A stretch of DNA of 64,000 nucleotides, from assembly GCF_002237655.1 (NCBI RefSeq), contig NZ_NOKT01000022.1, positions 1 to 64,000 of the forward strand. Direction: 5' to 3'. Below the pieces are notes generated by a model. It ran no database searches and was not told the DNA's origin. It saw only the letters and a program-made list of their open reading frames with translations. Position numbers and translations under genes: made by a program. Origin of the DNA: Streptomyces sp. XY006 (GTDB lineage: Bacteria > Actinomycetota > Actinomycetes > Streptomycetales > Streptomycetaceae). This document shows positions 1 to 9,926 of this stretch, one piece after another (within the stretch, counting starts at the first letter, position 1; each line of letters opens with the position of its first letter).

Positions 1-431
1 TCGGAGAAGTACCAGCTCAGGCCCCGCGACTGGGACACCGCCGAACGCGAGGGCCGCACCATCACCCCCCTGCTCACCCGGCTCAACACCATCCGGCGGG
101 AGAACCCGGCCCTGCAGCAGCTGCGCGACCTCCACTTCCACCACGCGGACAAGGAAGCGGTGATCGTGTATTCGAAGAGGAAGGGTTCGAACACGGTTCT
201 GGTGGTCGCCAACCTCGACCCCCACCACACCCAGGAGGCCACGGTCTCGTTGGACATGCCGCAACTCGGCCTGGACTGGCACGAGTCGGTGCCGGTGCGC
301 GACGAGCTCACCGGCGAGACCTACCACTGGGGCAGGGCCAACTATGTGCGCCTCGAACCGGGCCACCGTCCCGCGCACGTCTTCTCGGTTCTGCGACCGT
401 CCCACCCGCAGATCGGAGGGTCACCCACAAC

Positions 432-435
<4 letters not shown>
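1..435 (+). CDS. glgE: GlgE, alpha-1,4-glucan:maltose-1-phosphate maltosyltransferase (C-terminal part)
   Basis: The reading frame is open from base 1 and ends in a TGA that overlaps the next start (ATGA), so only about 144 C-terminal codons are present. The segment begins SEKYQLRPRDWD, continues through a helix with ITPLLTRLNTIRRENPALQ, and ends in a beta-rich domain with VVANLDPHHTQEATV. This arrangement is typical of the GH13 subfamily 3 GlgE C-terminus. GlgE transfers maltosyl units from maltose-1-phosphate to the non-reducing end of alpha-glucan in the cytoplasm. The four genes that follow supply its donor and branch its product, which supports the call. The catalytic core lies outside the window, so its residues cannot be checked here. 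Confidence 0.88.
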
Positions 436-2132
<1,697 letters not shown>

Positions 2133-2324
2133 GGCCGGTTGCGGCCTGATCAGGCCTGTTGCGCGGGGCAGGCCGCAAACCCCCGCGGCGGGGCGTTTCC
2201 TCCGCCCCGCCCGGGGCACGCATCAGTAACACCCCGCCACCCGCGTGAGCCGGAAGGGGCGCCGTCCGGGGCCGGCCGCAGGCGCCCGGAGGCGCACCAG
2301 AAATGGGTGAAAGGACGCGACGCC
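2133..2324 (+). other. treS-pep2 spacer with short palindromes
   Basis: This 192-bp gap holds no convincing gene. It contains a perfect 14-bp palindrome, GGCCTGATCAGGCC, at 2143-2156 and a GC-rich stretch with complementary CCCCG and CGGGG tracts at about 2180-2215. These could fold in the mRNA and adjust pep2 expression relative to treS. No promoter with both boxes was recognised, so the role is unknown. Confidence 0.35.
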
Positions 2325-3767
2325 ATGTCGGAAGCCGTCACACGCACCGTCACCACCCCGCCCGGCCTTCTTGCCTCCCTCGATCCACTGCTGCGGGAAT
2401 GGCTGCCGCGGCAGCGCTGGTTCGCGGGCAAGGGGCGGCCGGTCACCGGGTTCACGCTCGTCGAGGCCACCGAGCTGCTGCCGCCCACGGCCAAGCTCGG
2501 CCTGTACCACCTGCTCGTCCGCGCCCACCAGCCGCTCCTGCGGTCCCACGGGGCGCCCGGCCACCCCGGTGACTGCTACCAGCTGCTCATAGGCGTGCGC
2601 GAGGCGCTGCCACCTCGGCTGGCGCCCGCGCTCATCGGTCATGTGCCGGAGGGTCCGCTGGCCGGCCGGACGGTCTACGACGCCCTGCACGACACCCGGC
2701 CCGCCGAGCTGCTCCTGGAGGCGCTGCACACCCGCGCCCGCATCGGCGCGCTCCGCTTCGAGCGGGACCTCGGTCAGGACATCCGGTCCGGGCTGGTGCC
2801 GCGCGTGGTGACCGCGGAGCAGTCCAACTCGTCGATCGTGTACGGAGATACGTTCATCCTGAAGCTGCTGCGGCGGATCGTGCCCGGGGTCAACCCGGAC
2901 CTGGAGCTGCCGCTGGCCCTGGCCCGTGAGAGCTGCCCCCGGGTGCCCGCGCCGACGGCCTGGATGGTGGCGGACGTGGACCCCGGGGCGGACCCGGTCG
3001 TCTCGACGGGCCCGGTGGACCCGGCCGGCCAGCCGTATGTGCTGGGGGTGCTCCAGCCCTTCGTGCAGGGCGCCTCCGACGGCTGGGAGCTGGCGCTGCG
3101 CGAGCTGGCCAAGGGCGAGGACTTCGCCGCGGAGGCGCGGGCGCTGGGACGGGCCACCGCCGAGGTGCACACCGCGCTGGCCCGTGCGCTGCCGACGGTC
3201 ACACTCGGTCATGCGCAGCTGCGGCTCATGGTGGACGGCATGATCGAGCGCCTGGACGCGGCCGTCCAGGCGGTGCCCGCGCTGCGCCCGTACGCCGGCG
3301 GCCTGCGGTCGGCGTTCACGGCACTGGGCGATCTGGCCGCCGAGGGCCGCACCTGGACCGCACAGCGGGTGCACGGCGACCTGCACCTCGGGCAGTGCCT
3401 GCGCTCGCCCGCCGGCACGTGGAAACTGATCGACTTCGAGGGCGAGCCGGCCCGGCCGCTGGCCGAGCGGCGCATGCCGCAGCCGGTGGTGCGGGACGTC
3501 GCCGGCATGCTGCGGTCCTTCGACTACGCGGCGCGCTCGGCCGACCCGCCCCAGCCGGACTGGGCCGAGACCTGCCGTTCCGCGTACTGCTCCGGCTACG
3601 CGGACGCCTCCGGCCGCGATCCGCGCACCGACCCGGTGCTGCTGCGCGCCTACGAGACGGACAAGGCGATCTACGAGGTGGTCTACGAGGCCCGGCACCG
3701 CCCCGACTGGCTGCCGGTGCCGCTGGCCGCCATAGACCGGCTCGCCGCGTCCGGCCACCTGACCTGA
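2325..3767 (+). CDS. pep2: Pep2/Mak, maltokinase
   Basis: This 480-residue kinase of the aminoglycoside-phosphotransferase-like fold phosphorylates maltose to maltose-1-phosphate using ATP, giving the GlgE donor. The C-lobe has the phosphotransfer loop VHGDLHLGQ followed by the metal-binding LIDFEGEP. The N-lobe starts with PLLREWLPRQRWFAGKGRP, a conserved opening for this family. The frame is open further upstream, but ATG 2325 is preferred: it has AAGGAC about 9 nt upstream and is followed directly by family-like sequence, whereas the earlier codons look like untranslated DNA. About 190 bp separate it from treS, and glgB follows 31 bp downstream, so it is probably in the same operon. Confidence 0.92.
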   Translation: MSEAVTRTVTTPPGLLASLDPLLREWLPRQRWFAGKGRPVTGFTLVEATELLPPTAKLGLYHLLVRAHQPLLRSHGAPGHPGDCYQLLIGVREALPPRLAPALIGHVPEGPLAGRTVYDALHDTRPAELLLEALHTRARIGALRFERDLGQDIRSGLVPRVVTAEQSNSSIVYGDTFILKLLRRIVPGVNPDLELPLALARESCPRVPAPTAWMVADVDPGADPVVSTGPVDPAGQPYVLGVLQPFVQGASDGWELALRELAKGEDFAAEARALGRATAEVHTALARALPTVTLGHAQLRLMVDGMIERLDAAVQAVPALRPYAGGLRSAFTALGDLAAEGRTWTAQRVHGDLHLGQCLRSPAGTWKLIDFEGEPARPLAERRMPQPVVRDVAGMLRSFDYAARSADPPQPDWAETCRSAYCSGYADASGRDPRTDPVLLRAYETDKAIYEVVYEARHRPDWLPVPLAAIDRLAASGHLT

Positions 3768-3798
3768 CTGACCCACCTTCGCCCAGGAGGCTCCGCCC

Positions 3799-6588
3799 GT
3801 GACCCCCCGCCCTGAGTCCAGCGGTCCGCGTCCCAAGGGGACGGCCGGGGAGAAGATCCCCGAGCAGCCCACGGCCGCGCAGAAGAAGAGTGCCGCGAAG
3901 AAGACGGCGGTGCCGAAACAGGCGGCGGCCCGGAAGGGCACGGCCGCCGCGAAGAAGGCCGCCGCCAAGAAGACGGCCCCGGCGAAGACGACCGCGAAGA
4001 AGGCCACCGCGAAGAAGACGGCGGCCGGGGAGACGACGGTCAAGGCGACGGCCGCGAAGAAGGCGGTCGCCAAGAAGGCCGCCACGACGAAGGCGGCCAC
4101 CGCGAAGGCCCCCGCGAAGGCCCCCGCGAAGAAGGCGGCCACCGCCAAGACCGCTGCCACCAAGGCCGCCGCGGCCAAGGCGACCACCACCAAGGCCGCC
4201 GCGAGCAAGGCGAGCGCCACCAAGGCCGTCGCCAAGAAGTCCTCGGCGGTCACGGGGGCGAAGAAGACGGTCGCGAAGAAGGCGGTCGCGAAGAAGAGCG
4301 CGCCCGCGAAGAAGGCGGTCGCGAAGAAGGCGCCCGCCGGCAAGGCCGCCGCCGCCGGGACCGCCCCGGGTCAGGTCGTGCCGCCGGAGGTGGAGGTCGC
4401 CGTCTCGCCCGCCCTGGACGCCGGGGACCGTGAGCGGCTGCTGAGCGGCACGCACCACGCCCCGCACTCCGTGCTCGGCGCCCACCCCGTGCCCGGCGGC
4501 ATCGCCTTCCGGGCGTTCCGTCCGTACGCCCTGTCGGTGACGGTCGTCGCCGGGGAGGTGCGGGCGGAGCTGCACGCCGACGGGGAGGGCTTCTTCTCGG
4601 GGCTGCTGCCGCTGCGGGAGGTCCCGGAGTACCGGCTGCTCGTGCAGTACGAGGGCACGCTCCTGGACACCGAGGACGCCTACCGCTTCCTGCCCACGCT
4701 CGGCGACCTCGACCTGCACCTGATCGGCGAGGGCCGGCACGAGGAGCTGTGGACGGCGCTGGGCGCGCACCCGATGACCCACCAGGGCGTGACCGGCACC
4801 CGCTTCGCGGTCTGGGCGCCGAACGCGCGCGGCGTGCGCGTGGCCGGCACGTTCAACTTCTGGGACGGCACCGGGCACGCCATGCGCTCGCTCGGCTCGT
4901 CGGGCGTGTGGGAGCTGTTCCTGCCGGACGTCGGCGAGGGCGAGCTGTACAAGTTCGAGATCACCCGGCCCGACGGTTCGAAGACGATGCGGGCGGACCC
5001 GATGGCCCGCCGCACCGAGGTGCCGCCCGCGACCTCGTCGGTCATCACCTCCTCGCGCTACGAGTGGGAGGACGCCGAGTGGCTCGCCCGGCGCGCCGAG
5101 GCACCGGCGCACGAGTCGCCGTTCTCGGTGTACGAGGTCCATCTGCCGTCCTGGCGACCGGGACTGACGTATCGCCAGCTGGCCGAGCAGCTCCCCGGCT
5201 ATGTGAAGAACCTGGGCTTCACGCACGTCGAGCTGATGCCCGTCGCGGAGCACCCCTTCGGCGGGTCCTGGGGCTACCAGGTCACCGGCTTCTACGCGCC
5301 GACGGCACGCCTGGGCACGCCGGACGACTTCCGGTACCTGGTCGACAAGCTGCACCAGGCCGGCATCGGCGTGATCATGGACTGGGTCCCGGCGCACTTC
5401 CCGCGTGACGACTGGGCGCTGGCCGAGTTCGACGGCCGGCCCCTGTACGAGCACGCGGACCCGCTGCGGGCCGCGCACCCCGACTGGGGCACGCTGGAGT
5501 TCGACTTCGGGCGCAACGAGGTGCGCAACTTCCTCGTCGCCAACGCCGTGTACTGGTGCGAGGAGTTCCACATCGACGGGCTGCGCGTGGACGCGGTCGC
5601 CTCGATGCTCTACCTCGACTACTCGCGCGAGCCGGGCCAGTGGACGCCCAACGAGCACGGCGGCCGGGAGAACCTGGACGCGGTGGCGTTCCTCCAGGAG
5701 ATGAACGCGACGGTGTACCGCAGGGTGCCCGGCGTGGTGACGGTCGCGGAGGAGTCCACCGCGTGGGACGGCGTCACCCGCGCCACCCACCACAAGGGTC
5801 CGAGCGGCTTCGGCGGGCTCGGGTTCGGCCTGAAGTGGAACATGGGCTGGATGCACGACTCGCTGCAGTACATGAGCCACGAGCCGGTGCACCGCAAGTA
5901 CCACCACCACGAGATGACGTTCTCCATGGTGTACGCCTACAGCGAGAACTACGTCCTGCCGATCTCGCACGACGAGGTCGTGCACGGCAAGGGGTCCCTG
6001 GTGTCGAAGATGCCGGGCGACTGGTGGCAGCAGCGCGCCGGGGTCCGCTCCTACCTCGGCTTCATGTGGGCCCACCCGGGCAAGCAACTGCTGTTCATGG
6101 GCCAGGAGTTCGCGCAGGGCGCGGAGTGGTCCGAGGCGCACGGACCGGACTGGTGGCTGCTGGATCCGGGCTACGGGGCCGAGGCCGACCACCGGGGCGT
6201 GCGCGACCTGGTCCGCGACCTCAACGCCGTGTACCGCACCACCCCGGCGCTGTGGCGGCTGGACACGGACCCGGCCGGGTTCGAGTGGATCGCCGGCGAC
6301 GCGGCCGACGACAACGTGCTCGCGTTCCTGCGCCTGGACCCGGAGGGCAATCCCCTGCTGGCGGTGTCGAACTTCGCGCCGGTCGTCCGCCCGGACTACC
6401 GGCTGGGCGTGCCGGAGGACGTCTCCGCCTGGCACGAGGCCGTCAACACCGACGCGGCCCGCTACGGCGGCAGCGACGTCACCAACCCCGACCCGGTCAA
6501 GCCCGAGGCCCAGCCCTGGCACGGGCGCCCGGCGAGCATCCGCCTGACCCTGCCGCCGCTGGCGACGGTCTGGCTGCGCCCGGCGTAG
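3799..6588 (+). CDS. glgB: GlgB, 1,4-alpha-glucan branching enzyme with a histone-like N-terminal tail
   Basis: This enzyme introduces alpha-1,6 branches into alpha-glucan and completes the GlgE pathway. The protein is 929 residues, about 200 longer than E. coli GlgB. The GH13 catalytic core has the expected residues: nucleophile Asp598 in FHIDGLRVDAV, acid/base Glu651 in TVAEEST, and LPISHDEVVHG. An N-terminal CBM48-type region precedes the core, with RFAVWAPNARGVRVAGTFNFW. Residues about 25-195 are an almost pure Lys/Ala/Thr tail made of AAKK, KKAVAKK and AKAPAK units, like histone H1 or the C-terminus of streptomycete HupS. The GTG start is set by a perfect AGGAGG 8 bp upstream, so the tail should be translated. 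It is probably co-transcribed with pep2. Confidence 0.95.
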   Translation: MTPRPESSGPRPKGTAGEKIPEQPTAAQKKSAAKKTAVPKQAAARKGTAAAKKAAAKKTAPAKTTAKKATAKKTAAGETTVKATAAKKAVAKKAATTKAATAKAPAKAPAKKAATAKTAATKAAAAKATTTKAAASKASATKAVAKKSSAVTGAKKTVAKKAVAKKSAPAKKAVAKKAPAGKAAAAGTAPGQVVPPEVEVAVSPALDAGDRERLLSGTHHAPHSVLGAHPVPGGIAFRAFRPYALSVTVVAGEVRAELHADGEGFFSGLLPLREVPEYRLLVQYEGTLLDTEDAYRFLPTLGDLDLHLIGEGRHEELWTALGAHPMTHQGVTGTRFAVWAPNARGVRVAGTFNFWDGTGHAMRSLGSSGVWELFLPDVGEGELYKFEITRPDGSKTMRADPMARRTEVPPATSSVITSSRYEWEDAEWLARRAEAPAHESPFSVYEVHLPSWRPGLTYRQLAEQLPGYVKNLGFTHVELMPVAEHPFGGSWGYQVTGFYAPTARLGTPDDFRYLVDKLHQAGIGVIMDWVPAHFPRDDWALAEFDGRPLYEHADPLRAAHPDWGTLEFDFGRNEVRNFLVANAVYWCEEFHIDGLRVDAVASMLYLDYSREPGQWTPNEHGGRENLDAVAFLQEMNATVYRRVPGVVTVAEESTAWDGVTRATHHKGPSGFGGLGFGLKWNMGWMHDSLQYMSHEPVHRKYHHHEMTFSMVYAYSENYVLPISHDEVVHGKGSLVSKMPGDWWQQRAGVRSYLGFMWAHPGKQLLFMGQEFAQGAEWSEAHGPDWWLLDPGYGAEADHRGVRDLVRDLNAVYRTTPALWRLDTDPAGFEWIAGDAADDNVLAFLRLDPEGNPLLAVSNFAPVVRPDYRLGVPEDVSAWHEAVNTDAARYGGSDVTNPDPVKPEAQPWHGRPASIRLTLPPLATVWLRPA

Positions 6589-6590
6589 GC

Positions 6591-6605
6591 CCCCTGTGAC
6601 AGGGG
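6591..6605 (+). terminator. Short hairpin after glgB
   Basis: CCCCTG and CAGGGG flank a TGA loop three bases after the glgB stop. The stem is only 6 bp and lacks a U tract. It is a weak terminator or 3'-end stabiliser at best. Confidence 0.35.
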
Positions 6606-6713
6606 TGTGACCGGAGAAGTGGCCTGCGTCACAGCCCGTCCGGTCCGGGAGTGGTGGGGTGACCGCATGCGTGTCCCCCCACTCCCCCGCCGCTCCGCAA
6701 AGGGCTGAGGCCC

Positions 6714-7184
6714 GTGCTGGTGGGCCTCGGTCTCTCGGCGGTCTGCGCCGTCGCCGCGCTGATCGCCGCCGCGGGTGCCGTCGCCGTGGCGCTGCCCGGG
6801 CGGCCCGAGCCGTGGCCGGTGCATCTGCTGCGCCGGGCGGCGGCGACGGCCGCGTGGGCGGCCGCCGCCGTGTACTCCCTCGGCCTCTTCGCCGTGCTGG
6901 GCTCGGAGGCGGCCTTCGACGACGGGGCGAACTCGGTCCCGGCCCCGGCCTGCCGCGACGGTTTCGACCCGGCCACGATCGAGGGGCTGAGCCACCACCG
7001 GTCCTCGTACCTGCCGCTGCGCTTCGACTGCGTCCGCGGCGACGGCTCCGTCTACACCAGCGACCCGGACTACGGATGGATGAACGGGGCGACGGCGGTC
7101 CTCGCCCTGACCGCAGCCCTGCTCGCCATCACCGCCGGCTACACAACCGAACTACGCGCCCGCAAGGCGCCCGCCGCGCCATGA
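6714..7184 (+). CDS. Small membrane protein of unknown function
   Basis: I do not recognise a family for this 156-residue protein. It has a hydrophobic N-terminal segment (about residues 2-28), a second at about 44-66, and a third near the C-terminus (about 127-147). Between the second and third lies a polar, probably extracytoplasmic loop with two cysteines (PACRDGF and RFDCVRGDG) that could form a disulfide. The GTG start is chosen because a purine-rich GGCTGAGG lies just upstream. The gene faces helD tail-to-tail, with 24 bp between the stops. Confidence 0.6.
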   Translation: MLVGLGLSAVCAVAALIAAAGAVAVALPGRPEPWPVHLLRRAAATAAWAAAAVYSLGLFAVLGSEAAFDDGANSVPAPACRDGFDPATIEGLSHHRSSYLPLRFDCVRGDGSVYTSDPDYGWMNGATAVLALTAALLAITAGYTTELRARKAPAAP

Positions 7185-7208
7185 CGGCCGGAGCAGGCGC
7201 CTCACGGG

Positions 7209-9470
7209 CTACATGAGTGCCTTTGCCAGGGCCGTGGGGAGTTCTCCGGTGTGCAGGACGCCCAGGTGCTGGGTGGCGCGGGTCAGGGCCACGTACAGGT
7301 CGCTGGTGCCGTACCGGGCGGGTTCGACCACGAGGACCGAGTCGAACTCCAGGCCCTTGGCCTGGCGCGGGTCGAGCAGGACCACCGTCTGTGTGAGGTC
7401 GGGTTCGGCGCCCGCCGTGACGCCGTCCAGCCGGGCCGCGAGGGAGCGGTGGAGGTCGCGCGGGGCGATCACCGCGAGCCGCCCCTCGGCCGGGGTGAGC
7501 TCCCCGACCGCCTTGGCGACGGCGCCCGGCAGGTCGTCGGTGGCCCGGGCCCAGGGCCGTACGCCCGTGGAGCGGACGGAGCTGGGCGGCTCGAACTCCG
7601 GGTTCTCGGCCCGGACCACGGCCGCCGCGACGTCCATGATCTCGGCCGGGGTGCGGTAGTTGACGCCCAGGCGGGTGTGCTCCCAGCGGTCCTCGACGTA
7701 CGGGGCGAGGATGCCCGACCAGGAGCCCACCCCGGCGGCCTCCGCGGTCTGCGCCGGGTCGCCGACCAGGGTCATCGAGCGGGTCGGGCTGCGCCGCATC
7801 AGCAGCCGCCACGCCATCGGCGACAGCTCCTGCGCCTCGTCGACGATGATGTGCCCGAACGCCCAGGTGCGGTCGGCGGCCGCCCGCTCGGCGGCGCTGC
7901 GGTGGTCGTCCTCCTCGTGCCGCTCGGCGAACCGCTCGGCGTCGATGATGTCGTGCGCGGACAGCACCTCGGAGCTCTCGGGGTCGTCCTCCTCCTTGTC
8001 CTCGAACTCGTAGGTCCGGGACGCGTACGACACGTCCAGCACGCCCTGCGCGTAGGCGATCTGCCGCTCGCGCTCCCGCTCGGCGCGCTCCCGGGCGAGC
8101 CGGTCGTCCTCGCCGAGGAGTTCGGCGGCCTCGTCGAGCAGCGGCACGTCGGCGACGGTCCAGCGCCGGGTCACCGGGCGGCGTACGGCGTCGGCGTCCT
8201 CGGCCGGCAGGAACTCCTCGGGCGCCGCGAGGAAGTCGGCGACGAGCCGCTGCGGGGTCAGCACCGGCCACAACCGGTCGATCGCGGCCCACACTTCGGG
8301 GTTCTCGGCGAGGTCGTCGCGGATCTGGGTGACGTCGCTGGGGTCGAGCAGGCTGGACCCGTCGAAGGGGTCGGTGCCGATGCGCTCGGCGTACAGCTCG
8401 GTGAGGGTGTTGAGGATGTGCCCCTCGAAGTGCTCGCGGGCGGCGTTGTGCGGCAGCTTGGCGGCGCGGGTGCGCTCGCGTGCGACGTTGACCAGGCCGT
8501 CGTCGAGCATCAGCACCTCGCGGTCGTGCTCGATGGCGATCACCGGGTCGGGCAGCGCCTGCCGGGCGCGGACGACCTCGGCGAGCACGTCGGCCATGGC
8601 GGCGCGGCCCTTCACGGCGGCCGCCTCGGGCGTGTCGGTGGCGGTCGCCTTCACACCGGGGTACAGCTCGCCGACGGTCGCGAGGAGCACGCCGGTCTCG
8701 CCCAGGGACGGCAGCACCTCGCCGATGTAGCCGAGGAACGCCGGGTTGGGCCCGACGATCAGCACGGCCCGCTTGGCGAGCAGCTCGCGGTGCTCGTAGA
8801 GCAGGTAGGCGGCGCGGTGCAGGGCGACGGCCGTCTTGCCGGTGCCCGGGCCGCCCTCCACCACGAGGACGCCGCGGTGCGGGGCGCGGATGATGCGGTC
8901 CTGGTCGGCCTGGATGGTCTGCACGATGTCGCTCATGCGGCCGGTGCGCGCGGAGTTCAGCGCGGCGAGCAGCACGGCGTCGCCCGTCGGGTCCTCGTGG
9001 CCGGTGCGGGTCTCGTCGCCGAGGTCGAGGATCTCGTCGTGCAGGTGGGTGACCCTGCGGCCCTCGGTGGCGATGTGCCGCCGGCGCCTGAGGCCCATCG
9101 GGGTGTGGCCGGTGGCCAGGTAGAAGGGGCGGGCGACGTCGGCGCGCCAGTCGATCAGGACGGGCGTGCGCTCCGCGTCGTCGGTGCGCAGGCCGATGCG
9201 GCCGATGTGGTGGGTGACGCCCGAGGTGAGGTCGATCCGGCCGAAGCACAGACAGCCGTCCACCGCGTTCAGCGCGGCGAGCAGCCCGGAGCGCTCGGCG
9301 ACGAGGATGTCCCGTTCGAGTCGGGCCTGCATGGGCGTGTTGCCCTGCGCGAGCGCGTCCGTGACGGAGGTCTCGGCGTCGCCGCGCAGCGCGTCCACGC
9401 GCGCGTACAACCCGTCGATGAATTCCTGTTCCTGCCGCAATTCATCGTCCGGAAATTCGGTGTTTGACAA
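7209..9470 (-). CDS. helD: HelD-family RNA polymerase-recycling ATPase (UvrD/Rep-like)
   Basis: The protein is 753 residues. The N-terminal part, ELRQEQEFIDGLYARVDALR, matches the opening coiled coil of mycobacterial-type HelD. Walker A is VVEGGPGTGKTAVALHR (about residue 205), Walker B is IIVDEAQELSPMAWR, and later superfamily 1 motifs include LGVNYRTPAEIM and ALTRATQHLGVL. HelD proteins bind core RNA polymerase, clear stalled complexes and DNA, and in some actinomycetes (HelR) protect polymerase from rifamycins. That role is inferred from family, and a plain DNA helicase is the alternative. The start is TTG 9470, with GGGAG 5-6 nt upstream. A promoter facing away from the gene overlaps its first codons. 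Confidence 0.85.
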   Translation of the reverse strand: MSNTEFPDDELRQEQEFIDGLYARVDALRGDAETSVTDALAQGNTPMQARLERDILVAERSGLLAALNAVDGCLCFGRIDLTSGVTHHIGRIGLRTDDAERTPVLIDWRADVARPFYLATGHTPMGLRRRRHIATEGRRVTHLHDEILDLGDETRTGHEDPTGDAVLLAALNSARTGRMSDIVQTIQADQDRIIRAPHRGVLVVEGGPGTGKTAVALHRAAYLLYEHRELLAKRAVLIVGPNPAFLGYIGEVLPSLGETGVLLATVGELYPGVKATATDTPEAAAVKGRAAMADVLAEVVRARQALPDPVIAIEHDREVLMLDDGLVNVARERTRAAKLPHNAAREHFEGHILNTLTELYAERIGTDPFDGSSLLDPSDVTQIRDDLAENPEVWAAIDRLWPVLTPQRLVADFLAAPEEFLPAEDADAVRRPVTRRWTVADVPLLDEAAELLGEDDRLARERAERERERQIAYAQGVLDVSYASRTYEFEDKEEDDPESSEVLSAHDIIDAERFAERHEEDDHRSAAERAAADRTWAFGHIIVDEAQELSPMAWRLLMRRSPTRSMTLVGDPAQTAEAAGVGSWSGILAPYVEDRWEHTRLGVNYRTPAEIMDVAAAVVRAENPEFEPPSSVRSTGVRPWARATDDLPGAVAKAVGELTPAEGRLAVIAPRDLHRSLAARLDGVTAGAEPDLTQTVVLLDPRQAKGLEFDSVLVVEPARYGTSDLYVALTRATQHLGVLHTGELPTALAKALM

Positions 9471-9493
9471 TTCCGCTCCCGCCCGGATATACT
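9464..9493 (+). promoter_or_regulatory. Near-consensus housekeeping promoter for a putative small RNA
   Basis: The -35 box TTGACA (9464-9469) and -10 box TATACT (9488-9493) are separated by 18 bp. This is close to the sigma-70/HrdB consensus and rare by chance in DNA of this GC content. It points rightward, away from helD, with a predicted start near 9500. No gene on this strand follows before the terminator. Confidence 0.75.
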
Positions 9494-9511
9494 GTGCTCA
9501 CTGAACTCCTC

Positions 9512-9538
9512 CGCGACTTCAATCGACTTGAAGTCGCG
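9512..9538. repeat. Perfect 11-bp inverted repeat in the helD leader
   Basis: CGCGACTTCAA (9512-9522) and TTGAAGTCGCG (9528-9538) are separated by TCGAC. The repeat lies between two face-to-face promoters. It could be a protein operator, or a hairpin in both the rightward RNA and the helD leader. Confidence 0.6.
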
Positions 9539-9546
9539 AATGAATC

Positions 9547-9575
9547 AATATACGCGAGAAAAGCCCCCGAGCCAA
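9547..9575 (-). promoter_or_regulatory. Probable helD promoter
   Basis: On the minus strand TTGGCT (9575-9570) and TATATT (9552-9547) have a 17-bp spacer, predicting a start near 9540 and a ~70-nt helD leader. The -35 box sits inside the trx terminator hairpin. Confidence 0.55.
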
Positions 9576-9592
9576 TTGCTCGGGGGCTTTTC
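9558..9592. terminator. Bidirectional intrinsic terminator
   Basis: A perfect 14-bp stem (GAAAAGCCCCCGAG and its complement) has a 7-nt loop and ends in TTTTC on both strands. It can end the trx message leftward and the putative small RNA rightward. Confidence 0.85.
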
Positions 9593-9611
9593 CGTGCCCC
9601 GGGCCGGTCGC

Positions 9612-9926
9612 TCACAGCACGTCGGACAGCTCCTGCAGCAGCCGGCGCTTGGCCCGCGCGCCGACCATGGACTTCACGGGCTCGCCGTCGCGGAACACCA
9701 GGAACGTCGGCATGGACAGCACCTTGTAGGCGTTGGTGGTCAGCGGATTGTGGTCCACGTCCAGCTGCACCACCTTCAGCCGGTCGCCCTCCTCGGCGGC
9801 GAGGGCCTTGAGCACCGGCGCCATCTGCCGGCAGGGCGGGCACCAGTCGGCGGTGAACTCCACCAGGACCGGCAGATCCGCGCCGATCACCTCGGCCTCG
9901 AAGTCCGCGTCCGTCACGTCGGTCAC
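9612..9926 (-). CDS. Thioredoxin
   Basis: This 104-residue protein is a complete single-domain thioredoxin. The active site is Cys29-Pro-Pro-Cys32 in FTADWCPPCRQMAP, and the cis-proline segment is LSMPTFLVF. The active site is CPPC rather than the classical CGPC, which usually shifts redox potential. It is a cytoplasmic dithiol-disulfide reductant. The GTG at 9926 overlaps the merR stop as GTGA, with GGGGAGG 8 nt upstream. The GTG one codon earlier is equally possible. It is clearly co-transcribed with the upstream merR and ends at a strong terminator. Confidence 0.93.
   Translation of the reverse strand: MTDVTDADFEAEVIGADLPVLVEFTADWCPPCRQMAPVLKALAAEEGDRLKVVQLDVDHNPLTTNAYKVLSMPTFLVFRDGEPVKSMVGARAKRRLLQELSDVL

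Larger units (their letters stand above)
9500..9595 (+). ncRNA. Putative ~95-nt small RNA between helD and trx
   Basis: A strong promoter ends just upstream and a perfect 14-bp terminator hairpin ends at 9592, defining a transcript of about 95 nt. It would contain a hairpin made of CGCGACTTCAA and its exact complement (9512-9538) and then the terminator. The first ~40 nt are complementary to the predicted 5' leader of helD. No coding sequence is evident: the only in-frame ATG (9540) runs straight through the terminator. It does not match the 6C RNA pattern I know, because neither loop has a run of six cytosines. Confidence 0.6.

Noticed and set aside
9500..9595. 6C RNA family
   Set aside because: The two hairpin loops do not contain runs of six cytosines.
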